Assembly: GCA_942493135.1 (NCBI GenBank)
Contig: OW818684.1
Location: 1,984,001 to 2,048,000, forward strand
Source: Planctellipticum sp942493135
Lineage (GTDB): Bacteria > Planctomycetota > Planctomycetia > Planctomycetales > Planctomycetaceae
Reading direction: 5' to 3'
DNA: 64,000 bases
The position numbers were made by a program, and so were the translations under genes. Shown one piece after another: positions 56,086 through 64,000 of the stretch (positions are counted from its first letter, which is position 1; the number at the start of each line of letters is the position of its first letter). The notes below the pieces were generated by a model. That model saw nothing but the letters and a program-made list of their open reading frames with translations. It searched no databases and was not told the origin of the DNA.

Positions 56086-56472
56086 ATGGGCGACCGGCCG
56101 GGGTTATCGAAGGGTGAACTCGAAGTCGCCCGCATGCTGTGGCAACTCAAAGAAGCCACCGTCCGTCAGGTCCACGAGGCCTTCCCCCCCGAGCGGGAGA
56201 TCGACTTCGCCACCGTGCAGACCTACCTCCGCCGGCTCGAAGCCAAAGGCTACGTCACCGGCCGGCTCGACGGCCGGACCCGCGTCTACACTCCCAGCGT
56301 TCAGCCCCGGACGGTCATCCGCGAAACGATCAATGACTTCGTCGACCGTCTCTTCGGCGGCGAAGCCCTCCCGCTGGTCCGGCACCTGATCGAGGAGCGG
56401 GACATCAGCCCCGACGACCTGACCGAGCTCCGCGAGCTCATCGACCGCCTGGAGGAGGAGCGCCATGAGTGA
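56086..56472 (+). CDS. BlaI/MecI-family transcriptional repressor
   Basis: The 128-residue protein has the BlaI winged helix (GLSKGELEVARMLWQLKEAT, VQTYLRRLEAKGYVTGRLDG, RVYTPSVQPRTVIRETINDF). BlaI repressors are cut or released by their M56 receptor. The ATG at 56086 follows ACGGAGGAAA. Its stop overlaps the start of the M56 N-terminal frame by 8 bases, so the pair is coupled. Confidence 0.92.
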   Translation: MGDRPGLSKGELEVARMLWQLKEATVRQVHEAFPPEREIDFATVQTYLRRLEAKGYVTGRLDGRTRVYTPSVQPRTVIRETINDFVDRLFGGEALPLVRHLIEERDISPDDLTELRELIDRLEEERHE

Positions 56473-56779
56473 CCGCTGGCTCTTCCTCCTGCTGACTCAG
56501 GCCTGGCAACTGACGCTGGTGATCCTCGTCGTTGCGATTCTCTCCCGTCGAATCGCCCGCAAACGCCCCCATCTGGCGGTCGCGCTCTGGCTGATCGTCC
56601 TCGCCAAAGCCATCACGCCCCCTGTCTGGAGCAGTCCCGTCGGCGTCTTCTCCTGGACGATCCCGATTTCCGCGACGTCGCTGGTGGAAGTCGAACGCGC
56701 CAGGTCGACGTCGCTGCCCGCCGCAGTGAGCGCCCCCTGCCCTCCCCGGAACCGTTGCCAGCCCCATCGACGGAGTTGA
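56465..56779 (+). CDS. M56 receptor, N-terminal part (5' half of an interrupted gene)
   Basis: These 104 codons encode two membrane helices (WLFLLLTQAWQLTLVILVVA, HLAVALWLIVLAKAITPPVW) as in BlaR1/M56 receptors, then end in non-coding-like Arg/Pro codons. The gene continues in the -1 frame from about 56735 with a proline-rich linker. A single missing base in the C run at 56733-56737 would join the two. It overlaps blaI by 8 bases. It may be a real frameshift, programmed slippage or a sequencing error. Confidence 0.72.
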   Translation: MSDRWLFLLLTQAWQLTLVILVVAILSRRIARKRPHLAVALWLIVLAKAITPPVWSSPVGVFSWTIPISATSLVEVERARSTSLPAAVSAPCPPRNRCQPHRRS

Positions 56780-59700
56780 TCTCACTGCCCGATGAGCCAG
56801 AGATCGCGGTGCTCCCGTTCGAGCTGGCGTCGCCCACCGAGACAATTCCGCAACCACTCGATGTCGAACCGGTCCAGCCCGCACGCTGGTCGTGGGCGGC
56901 CGCTCTCCTGGCAATCTGGCTGTCCGGTGCAGCCCTCACGTTGCTGGTGATCTGCAGTCGTCTGCTGCATCTCTGGCGCACACTGTCCCGCGCCGGTTCC
57001 GGTCCAGACGCCGAACTCGCCGCGCACGTCGAAACGCTCCGAAAACGACTGAAGCTCCGCCGCCAGGTCCGCGTCTGGGTGACGCCCACCGATCATGGCC
57101 CCGCCGTGCTGGGACTTTTCCGCCCGTGGCTGCTGTTGCCAAAGACGCTCGTCGACAGCGTCACGCTCGACGACCTCGAACCGCTCCTCGCGCACGAACT
57201 GCTGCACATCCGCCGGGGCGATCTCTGGATCGGCTGGTGGCAGGCGGTGGTGCAGGCGGGGTGGTGGTTGCACCCGCTGGTCTGGTGGTCGAATCGCGTG
57301 CTCACCCGGCAGCTCGAACGCTGCTGCGACGAAGAAGTCCTGGCGGAGCTGGGCTGCGAACCGGGCCGTTACGCCCGGGGCCTGTTGAAAGCGTTGGAAC
57401 TGAAGCACCGGCTGCGTCCGGTGCCGGCGGCCCCGGGAGTCCGGCCCGTCGATCTCACCGCGGAACGGATGGAGCGAATCATGCGCATGGGACAGGGAAG
57501 TCGCCGTCGCACCCCCTGGTGGTGCTGGGGAGTGCTGGGAATGGGCTTGCTGGTCGCGCTGCCGGGAGCGGGGCTGAAGCTTGGGGCGGAGGAGCCGGGG
57601 AGGGTGGTTTTTTGTGTGGGGGTGAATTCGGAGGCGAGGCTTATCGGTCAGGTGGTGCTGACCGATGCGAGCGAACAACAGTCAGCCGAGCAAGCTGAGG
57701 AAGTCGACAAAGAGAATGTGACAATCACTTCTAACGTCAATCTCATTGTCGGCGATCTTGAAATCTCCGCGGATGCGATCCGGATTTCAAGACCGCCGAC
57801 GCTGCCGACGGTCGAGGAGATTCTCAAAATCCATCGGGAGAACCGGGCCAAGCTGAATTCGCTGCATGTGCGGGTGACAGTCACGCACGAAAAGACAAAG
57901 GCGGCAAGAAAGCAGGCCGAGGCCGAAGTGAAACGGTTGACCGAACTATTGCCGAAGCTGGGAGACGAGGACGTCATTGGAGTCGACGAGGACGGACGCA
58001 AGGTGACGATACCGGCGGCCGATTTGAAGGCCGAACTTCGTCGGGAGCTGAAGTTCGAAGAATTCGCCACCAACGCGTCGCCGAGTGTAGAGTTTCTGGA
58101 GCTGTTCCTGAATGGTGAGAACTACCAGACCCGCACGCTGACTGGCAGTCTGCAGGTGAAGCGTCTCGACAGATGGATATTTTCCGACGAGCCGATCACG
58201 CCGCGGAACCTGGCGACGATCTACAACGACTACCGGATCTATTCGCGGTCCAACCGGCTGACGCCTCGAGCACGAATCTGGAGTGGCTCGGGCGCAGTTC
58301 GTCCGGCCGGTCCGGTGATGGTGACCGACCGGCACGTGACCAGCACACAGTCGCTTGACCTTCCGCCCTATACGGACCAGCTCGACGCACAGCGGCGCGG
58401 GGTCCACCCGATCGATCGGCTGATGTCTCAGGACGAATCACGATTCCGCGTGGCTGGTCGGGAAGTCGTTGGCGGCCGCACGCTTACCGTCATCGAAGTG
58501 ATCGTGCCGACGGGTCAGACGCAGACCGTCGCCGACAAAGACGGAAAGATGGCTCCCGCCGAAATGGCGGAGTTCTACCGCGGCTGGCTGGATCTCGAAC
58601 GGGGAGCGATTCCCATGAAGATCGAACAGCGGATGAGCTCGCTCGCGACAAACTTTGCGACTTTTGACAGTTGGGGCGTCAACAAGGTGGTTTCTGTCGG
58701 TGAAATTCGCCAGTTGGAAAGTGGCGGGTTCTATCCCGTCATCACGACGATGGATGTCATGGCCGTCGACCCCGATGGTCCGCCGCTGACACCGGCGCTG
58801 CGCGAAGAAATCAACGCGGGCCGAGCAAAGTTCGCCAAAGTTTCCTTTGAAAAGGTGACCTGGGCCTGCTCGATCGTCGAAAGCAGATTTCCGCACGACG
58901 AAAAGTTCTTCATTCTGAACTTTCCGGAGGGGACGGAGTACATCGACCTGGAGACCGGGACAAAGGTGGGAGCGCCGCCGCACGCTTCACCCCTCAAGCC
59001 TGGCCGACCTGCTCCAGAACTGTCTATCGCACGCTGGGTCGGCGGGACGCGCCACTCGCTGCAAGATTCGCGGGGACGCGTGGTTGTTCTCAATTTCGGC
59101 GGTCTCACGTCGAAAGCGACTGACGGAACGCGCGAGGCGCTGAAGCGGCTGCAGGCGCGCTATCGGGCGCACCCGGTGACATTCCTGAGCGTTCAGCCGG
59201 CCGACAAGAGCCCCGATTCAGTGGCTGTCGGGATGCAGGAGCAGGCCGTGCTGCGCGACTGGACAATCCCGACAGCGATCGACGCCGGCACGATGCGGCA
59301 GAACTCGCAGACTTACCACGCCTACGGAATTGAGTCGTCGGATGGAAACGTTGTCATCGACCCGACCGGCCGGGTCGTCTTCCACAGCGATGCGGTGTTT
59401 GCCGAGCTGAACGAGGAGTACGCCTCCAACCTCGTTGACGACGAGCTCGTCGAGAAGAAGGCCGAAGAAGGGTTTGGGGCGATCATGAAGCCGATCTTCG
59501 CAGCGATCGGCGAACCGTGGCCGCCGCGCGAGGACCTGACTCCCGAGCAGAACACCGCGCTGAGCATCCGCATTCAGGAGTATATGCTGAGCCGGGCGAT
59601 TGACGAGGCGCTGCAGAAAGTCGCCATCCGCAGTCGTTCCGAGCCGCGGCAGCCGCCGGCCGATGCGGATCGTAGCGCGGCAATTGTTCCGGAACGAACA

Positions 59701-60717
59701 GCACCACTCGACCAGCGCGTCACGATGACCATCAAAGACCGCCCCCTCGACGAACTGCTCGCCGAACTCGCCCCGAAGTACAAAATCTCCTTCGTCGTCA
59801 ATCAGCTCGGCCTCGAAGAGGAGGGCGTTCGAAGTTCCGTTCCTGTCAGCGGCGAGTTTCATGATGTGACGCTCCGAGCAATGCTGACGCTGCTCGTCGA
59901 TGAGCACAATCTGGTGGCACAGGAACGGAATGGCGTGCTGCTGATTACCAGCCGCGGCCGGTCCGAACTCCAAGAAGTCCGCGTATACAACATCGCCGAC
60001 CTGATTGCGCCGCTTCCGAACGAAGACACGAAGCAAACAAAATCAGAAGAGGCAAAGAAGGAGGCCGTGACGCCGGCCCTCAGATCGAAAGAACTGATCA
60101 CACTGATTCAGTCGACGATCGCTCCCGACTCCTGGATTGAGGGCGGCGGCAAGGGGGCGATTCAGCTTTACGAAGCGAACCTCAGCCTCGTCATTCGACA
60201 GAGGGGAAGCGTCCACGAGCAGATTGCCGAGCTGTTCGACAGTCTGCGCCGCCGCCTAGATACTCACGTCGTGCTGCAGGTGGGCGATCGCGTCGTCACG
60301 GCGGAGGACTGGAAAGCCCTCAGTCCCGACGGCAATCGCCAGCCGATCATCGGGGATGTCGGCGGTCTGCGAACCGCCAAGTCGCCCGAAGTCACGCTGC
60401 TAAACGGCGAGCAGGCTTCGCTGGCGAGCGAGCTCTTCAGTCAACCCAGGGAGCGGGCAGACTTGTGGAGCTTTGACGTGATCGCAGTGATCTCCGAAGA
60501 CCGTCGCTCCCTGACACTCACCCTGCTGCCGACCACGTATCGTTCGCGGTTCAAGCCGAGATCGATCAGCGTTCCCGACGGCAAGACGCTGCTCCTCGAC
60601 ATCAGCGACACGCTGCCCCCCGACGATCCGTCCCTGCAGAACGGAGCCCATGTCGTGCTGGAGTTGACTCCGAGGATCGTGGTCGTCCCGGAAGAGGAAG
60701 AACCTCTCAACAAGTAG
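56755..60717 (+). CDS. M56 peptidase receptor with thioredoxin-like and secretin-type C-terminal domains (3' part of an interrupted gene)
   Basis: The 1320-residue frame has a membrane helix (about 45-65), the M56 metallopeptidase domain with zinc motif HELLH at residues 147-151 and a further membrane helix (WCWGVLGMGLLVALPGAG, about 260-278). After it come an unknown beta-rich domain (about 350-740), a thioredoxin-like domain (about 750-890, PGRPAPELSIARWVGG, no CxxC) and a segment like the STN/secretin N-domain (about 985-1065, DRPLDELLAELAPKYKISFV). M56 receptors cleave themselves and BlaI upon a signal; the long exported part is a sensor. The start is unclear because the N-terminal helices are in another frame. 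Confidence 0.8.
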   Translation: MPAPSTELISLPDEPEIAVLPFELASPTETIPQPLDVEPVQPARWSWAAALLAIWLSGAALTLLVICSRLLHLWRTLSRAGSGPDAELAAHVETLRKRLKLRRQVRVWVTPTDHGPAVLGLFRPWLLLPKTLVDSVTLDDLEPLLAHELLHIRRGDLWIGWWQAVVQAGWWLHPLVWWSNRVLTRQLERCCDEEVLAELGCEPGRYARGLLKALELKHRLRPVPAAPGVRPVDLTAERMERIMRMGQGSRRRTPWWCWGVLGMGLLVALPGAGLKLGAEEPGRVVFCVGVNSEARLIGQVVLTDASEQQSAEQAEEVDKENVTITSNVNLIVGDLEISADAIRISRPPTLPTVEEILKIHRENRAKLNSLHVRVTVTHEKTKAARKQAEAEVKRLTELLPKLGDEDVIGVDEDGRKVTIPAADLKAELRRELKFEEFATNASPSVEFLELFLNGENYQTRTLTGSLQVKRLDRWIFSDEPITPRNLATIYNDYRIYSRSNRLTPRARIWSGSGAVRPAGPVMVTDRHVTSTQSLDLPPYTDQLDAQRRGVHPIDRLMSQDESRFRVAGREVVGGRTLTVIEVIVPTGQTQTVADKDGKMAPAEMAEFYRGWLDLERGAIPMKIEQRMSSLATNFATFDSWGVNKVVSVGEIRQLESGGFYPVITTMDVMAVDPDGPPLTPALREEINAGRAKFAKVSFEKVTWACSIVESRFPHDEKFFILNFPEGTEYIDLETGTKVGAPPHASPLKPGRPAPELSIARWVGGTRHSLQDSRGRVVVLNFGGLTSKATDGTREALKRLQARYRAHPVTFLSVQPADKSPDSVAVGMQEQAVLRDWTIPTAIDAGTMRQNSQTYHAYGIESSDGNVVIDPTGRVVFHSDAVFAELNEEYASNLVDDELVEKKAEEGFGAIMKPIFAAIGEPWPPREDLTPEQNTALSIRIQEYMLSRAIDEALQKVAIRSRSEPRQPPADADRSAAIVPERTAPLDQRVTMTIKDRPLDELLAELAPKYKISFVVNQLGLEEEGVRSSVPVSGEFHDVTLRAMLTLLVDEHNLVAQERNGVLLITSRGRSELQEVRVYNIADLIAPLPNEDTKQTKSEEAKKEAVTPALRSKELITLIQSTIAPDSWIEGGGKGAIQLYEANLSLVIRQRGSVHEQIAELFDSLRRRLDTHVVLQVGDRVVTAEDWKALSPDGNRQPIIGDVGGLRTAKSPEVTLLNGEQASLASELFSQPRERADLWSFDVIAVISEDRRSLTLTLLPTTYRSRFKPRSISVPDGKTLLLDISDTLPPDDPSLQNGAHVVLELTPRIVVVPEEEEPLNK

Positions 60718-60744
60718 CCGCTACGGCCTCAAACGGGCATACGT

Positions 60745-60772
60745 CGCCGCGCGGGCCGAGAGCCCCGCGGCG
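60745..60772. terminator. GC-rich hairpin between convergent genes
   Basis: CGCCGCG (60745-60751) pairs with CGCGGCG (60766-60772), with GGG and CCC able to extend the stem across a bulge. It lies between the M56 gene and the convergent phosphoesterase gene. No T tract follows. Confidence 0.35.
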
Positions 60773-60823
60773 AACGCCCGGAACGCCATTCTCCTCCCTC
60801 ACCCGCCCCAACTGCAGCTCCGC

Positions 60824-61651
60824 TTACGCCACCGTCGAGACCGTTGCGGCAAACTCTTCGTGCGGATAGTCGACGTCGAGCGGTTCGATCGGCGGAGCGT
60901 CGTCGAAGTGCCGGATCAGCGCCAGCTCGCCCGTCTCATACTCCACCAGGGCCGTGCAGTTCTCGACCCAGTCCCCCGTGTTGCAGTACTCAATGCCGTC
61001 GATCTCCGTCTGCGCCGGCGTGTGGATGTGACCGCAGATCACGCCGTCGCAGCCCTGGCTGCGGGCATGGTCCACGAGCCGCCCTTCGAAGTCGCTGATG
61101 TAGCGGACGAACTGCTTGACCCGGCGTTTGATCACCGCGCCCAGCGAATACTCCGAGCCCGGCCGGAGCTGACGCCAAAGGCTGACGCAGCGATTGGCCG
61201 AGAGGAGCACGTCGTAGCCGACCGCGGCAATCCGGGAGACCCAGCCGGCCGCGCATTCCACCCGGTCGAACTTGTCCCCGTGCGTCACCAGAAACCGCCG
61301 GCCGTCCATCGCTTCGAACACGAACTCGTCCTGGACCCGGATAAAGCTGAAGTTCCAGGGAAGACCGCGCAGAAAGGCGTCGTGATTGCCGGGGGTGTAA
61401 TAGATGGCCACGCCCGATTCGGCCAGCTCGTACAGGTGAGCCAGGATCTCGTTGAAGACGGGCTGCCAGGCGAGCGACCGGCGGAGCTTCCAGCCGTCGA
61501 TAATGTCGCCGACGAGGAAAATCTGTTCGGGAGAGTGCTGCTGCAGGAATTCGAGGAACTGTTCGGCATGGGCATGCTTGCAGCCCAGATGCACGTCGCT
61601 GACGAACAAAGTCCGAATCCGCCGTCGTCGCCGTCCATGGACTGTTTGCAT
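60824..61651 (-). CDS. LpxH-like metallophosphoesterase
   Basis: The 275-residue enzyme has the calcineurin-like metal motifs SDVHLGCKHAHAE, VGDIIDGWKLRR, YYTPGNHDAFLRG, VTHGDKFDRVE and GHIHTPAQTEIDG. The layout matches UDP-2,3-diacylglucosamine pyrophosphatases (LpxH/LpxH2-like), which act in lipid A synthesis, but other phosphoesterase roles are possible. Its C-terminus is longer than in E. coli LpxH. It is convergent with the M56 gene. Confidence 0.85.
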   Translation of the reverse strand: MQTVHGRRRRRIRTLFVSDVHLGCKHAHAEQFLEFLQQHSPEQIFLVGDIIDGWKLRRSLAWQPVFNEILAHLYELAESGVAIYYTPGNHDAFLRGLPWNFSFIRVQDEFVFEAMDGRRFLVTHGDKFDRVECAAGWVSRIAAVGYDVLLSANRCVSLWRQLRPGSEYSLGAVIKRRVKQFVRYISDFEGRLVDHARSQGCDGVICGHIHTPAQTEIDGIEYCNTGDWVENCTALVEYETGELALIRHFDDAPPIEPLDVDYPHEEFAATVSTVA

Positions 61652-61991
61652 GCTGTGTTTCCCGGGTGAAGACGCGTACTCCGTCCGGTCTGAAGGGGGC
61701 GTCCGATGCCGCCTTCGGAAGAATCGACGGAATTTCTAGCCAGGAGCGATGGCGAATTGATGAAATTGACGTCAACGAACGGCGAATTCCGGCTGGAAAC
61801 CCTGAATTCCCAACGAGTTTGACGCCGGGATGCGGGGCGAAAGAGCTTCCTCGGGCCGATCCGACTTTGCGGCGGGGCGCGGTCGCGTCTTGCGGGCTGG
61901 CGGGTCTTCGATCATGCTGCGTTGTTGATGTGAAGATTCCGTCAACCGAGTCCGGCCTGAAACGGACTGCGAACCGAGCGCGGGAAGAGTG

Positions 61992-63242
61992 ATGGTCCAG
62001 AAGTCATTGAGTGGCGGCGCCGTTGCCGGGTTGCTGGTCGCCTGGGGAGTGCTCTCGGCCGCGTACCTGCAGGCTGAGAACTGGCCGCGATTCCGCGGTC
62101 CGGATGGAACGGGCGTCAGCGAAGACGCCACGATTCCAGCGACCTGGACCGACAAAGAGGTGGCCTGGGTGGTCGAGCTGCCCGGCGTCGGGCATTCGTC
62201 GCCGGTGATCTGGGGAGAGCACCTGTTCGTGACTTCAGCCACGGACGAAGGAAAATCGCGCACGCTGTATTGCCTCGATTCCGCGACCGGGGAGATCCGC
62301 TGGTCGAAGACCGAGAAGTTCGCGACCAATCACCTCCACGCCAAGAACAGCTTTGCCTCCAGCACGCCGGCGACCGATGGCGAACGAGTCTACGTTCCCT
62401 ATGCGGACGACGCAGACTTTGCCCTGCTGGCGTACGACTTCAAAGGGAATCAGGTCTGGAAGGCGTCGCTGGGGCCGTATTCCAGCCAGCACGGAATGGG
62501 AGTTTCGCCGATCGTCTTCGAGGACCTGGTGATCCTGCCGAACGATCAACGGGGGCCGAGCAGCGTCGTCGCTTTCAACCGGAAAACCGGCAAACAGGTC
62601 TGGAAGACCGATCGCGAAGCCCGTGAAGCCTCGTACGCGACGCCAATCATCGTCGAAGTCCCCGGCTCCGCTCCGCAGCTCATCTGTGCCAACGGAGCGA
62701 CCGGGCTGACGAGCCTCGATCCCCGGTCCGGCGAATTGATCTGGAAGACCGAGCCGCTGCCGCAGCGCACGGTCGCCTCGCCGTCATTTGTCGGCGGACT
62801 GGTCTATATCACCTGCGGACAGGGGGGCAAGGGGACCCGGCTGATCGGCGTCGATCCGACCGGCCGCGGGAACATCGAAGCCACGCACATCAAGGTCCGC
62901 AAGGACAAGGGCATCCCCTACGTCCCGACGATCGTCGGCCTCGGCAACTGGGTCTTCCACTGGAACGACAACGGCGTTGTGAGCTGCTACGACGTCCGGA
63001 CCCAGGAACAACTCTGGGAAAAGCGGATCGGCGGAAACTTCAGCGGATCGCCCATCGTCGTCGGGGGGAAGCTGTACTGCATCGACGAGTCCGGTCAGGT
63101 GGTGGTCCTCGGGGCCGGGCCAGAGTTCGAGCAGCTCGGCGTCATGCCCCTCGGAGACGCCAGCCATTCGACCCCCGCGGCCGCAAACGGCCGGCTCTAC
63201 CTGCGGACCTTCCACAAGTTGACCTGTATTGGCGGAAAGTGA
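61992..63242 (+). CDS. PQQ-binding-like beta-propeller protein, secreted
   Basis: The 416-residue protein has a signal peptide (GGAVAGLLVAWGVLSAAYLQ, cut before AENWP), the planctomycete opening NWPRFRGPDGTG, and repeated PQQ-type blades (YCLDSATGEIRWSKTEKF, AFNRKTGKQVWKTDREA, LDPRSGELIWKTEPLPQ, YDVRTQEQLWEKRIGG). It lacks an obvious active site, as is usual in this group. The ATG at 61992 follows GGGAAGAG; GTG 61989 is one codon upstream. The zinc-ribbon gene follows after 150 bases. Confidence 0.9.
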   Translation: MVQKSLSGGAVAGLLVAWGVLSAAYLQAENWPRFRGPDGTGVSEDATIPATWTDKEVAWVVELPGVGHSSPVIWGEHLFVTSATDEGKSRTLYCLDSATGEIRWSKTEKFATNHLHAKNSFASSTPATDGERVYVPYADDADFALLAYDFKGNQVWKASLGPYSSQHGMGVSPIVFEDLVILPNDQRGPSSVVAFNRKTGKQVWKTDREAREASYATPIIVEVPGSAPQLICANGATGLTSLDPRSGELIWKTEPLPQRTVASPSFVGGLVYITCGQGGKGTRLIGVDPTGRGNIEATHIKVRKDKGIPYVPTIVGLGNWVFHWNDNGVVSCYDVRTQEQLWEKRIGGNFSGSPIVVGGKLYCIDESGQVVVLGAGPEFEQLGVMPLGDASHSTPAAANGRLYLRTFHKLTCIGGK

Positions 63243-63392
63243 TTCCGGGTCGGGTCGTAGAAACCACTGCAGACAACGGTCACCCGGTTCCGCTATTCTG
63301 AAATTCACAATTCGGGATTGTCGATCGCGGCCGGGCCTGTCGCAGAGTCGCAATCGGGTTGCTCGCCCACGCACGATCGAGAGACTGCCGAT

Positions 63393-63836
63393 ATGCCTGC
63401 CTGGCCGGGGGGGCCCTGCCCCAACTGCGGTGAAGACATTCCCGCGAATATCGTGAGCTGCCGGAACTGCCGCACGCTGTTGAATACGGACCTGCAGCGG
63501 GACAGCGTGGAGATTCCCGCTTTCGTCCCGCTGGAAGAGGTGGGAATCTTGATCGACCTGGTGCCGAAGGGAGCCTGGCTCCCCTGCCCAAACTGCCAGC
63601 AGGAACTCAAGATCGCGTTCAAATACTTCGGTCAGAAAGTGCAGTGCAAGCACTGCGAGAAATCGTTCCGGCCGCGGGCGGAATCCCGCGCGGTCCGCGC
63701 CGCCGATGTTTACGCCCGCTGTCCGCACTGCGATGAATCACTGCGGTTCAATCGCAAGTATGTCGGGCAGAAAGTCGCCTGCAAATTCTGCAGCGGCCGC
63801 CTCCGAATCGTCGCAGGCGAAGAAGCGGCCGACTGA
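63393..63836 (+). CDS. Protein with three zinc-ribbon motifs
   Basis: The 147-residue protein has three CxxC...CxxC pairs: CPNCGEDIPANIVSCRNC, CPNCQQELKIAFKYFGQKVQ followed by CKHC, and CPHCDESLRFNRKYVGQKVA followed by CKFC. The second and third are the repeated short ribbon common in planctomycete proteins. It has no membrane helix or signal, so it is likely cytoplasmic and may bind nucleic acid or protein. The ATG at 63393 begins MPAWPGGP; the open frame begins at 63318. Confidence 0.82.
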   Translation: MPAWPGGPCPNCGEDIPANIVSCRNCRTLLNTDLQRDSVEIPAFVPLEEVGILIDLVPKGAWLPCPNCQQELKIAFKYFGQKVQCKHCEKSFRPRAESRAVRAADVYARCPHCDESLRFNRKYVGQKVACKFCSGRLRIVAGEEAAD

Positions 63837-64000
63837 CGAAGTCCGTTCTTCGTCCGGCAAATTCCTGCTCCCTGTCCGCCATTCCCTACTCAGTCCGGCA
63901 CGCCTGCAGCAGGCAAGTCAGCCGGTGCGTATCAAGCTCAGTACGCACTGAGGCCGTGATCCCCCTGCGGAAGACGGCCCGGAGCGTCAGCTTATTCGCG

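Noticed and set aside
63837..64000. Possible 3' end of a minus-strand gene at the right edge
   Set aside because: An open stretch of about 37 codons reaches the edge, but it shows no recognisable motif and is too short to judge.

Overview
The window looks like chromosomal DNA of a planctomycete (phylum Planctomycetota). It is GC-rich and carries families typical of that phylum: two DUF1559 proteins, a DUF1549/DUF1553 plus DUF1501 pair, secreted SGNH and alpha/beta hydrolases, a sulfotransferase, a BlaI/M56 sensor pair and many small membrane or zinc-ribbon proteins of unknown function. Everything here is read by eye; no database search was run.

Layout. 1-2118: guaB (5' end only) and rsmA on the minus strand, then a divergent hydrolase-fold protein that has lost its catalytic residues. 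2674-4344: a DUF1559 pseudopilin-like protein and a small lipoprotein, separated by a strong intrinsic terminator. 4370-8643: a minus-strand run with SGNH hydrolase, small membrane proteins, sulfotransferase and a secreted esterase with an extra C-terminal domain. 8868-9896: a polyprenyl diphosphate synthase whose last 31 bases recur at 11511-11541; between the copies lies a small accessory block with a frameshifted VapC-like PIN toxin, its partner and a lower-GC orphan gene. 12091-17653: a membrane protein, an Mla-type lipid transporter (mlaE-mlaF-mlaD) and a BtaA-like betaine-lipid enzyme. 18411-21931: a sigma-54 activator facing an AhpD-like protein and a secreted hydrolase, with three dyad repeats between them. 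22015-31228: an S9 peptidase, a very large Pro/Gly/Lys-rich membrane-anchored protein, and a glycogen debranching enzyme fused to a STAS domain. 31243-34965: a zinc-ribbon DUF1559 protein, a PIN-PhoH ATPase and an overlapping two-gene module (DUF6978-like plus DUF1828/DUF1829). 35324-40139: a housekeeping block rplY-pth-rpsF-ssb-rplI-dnaB, without rpsR at its usual place. 40430-45626: an accessory stretch with a HEPN-type gene and small partner, a RibD-type reductase, a 2OG-Fe(II) oxygenase, an IS3 remnant and a retron-like reverse transcriptase. 45702-49017: the DUF1549/DUF1501 operon. 49414-51037: cysE and a toxin-antitoxin-like pair. 51286-55614: a FixJ-type regulator with a MASE1 sensor kinase and a thioesterase. 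56086-60717: BlaI repressor and a mosaic M56 receptor whose reading frame is interrupted once. 60824-63836: an LpxH-like phosphoesterase, a PQQ-type beta-propeller and a zinc-ribbon protein.

The candidates for little-known systems are small modules next to housekeeping genes: the DUF6978/DUF1828 pair, the HEPN pair, the stand-alone retron-like reverse transcriptase with hairpins upstream, the STAS-GlgX fusion and the M56 mosaic. Mobile-element content is otherwise low: one decayed transposase fragment, one inverted pair of REP-like sequences and one pair of short direct repeats.
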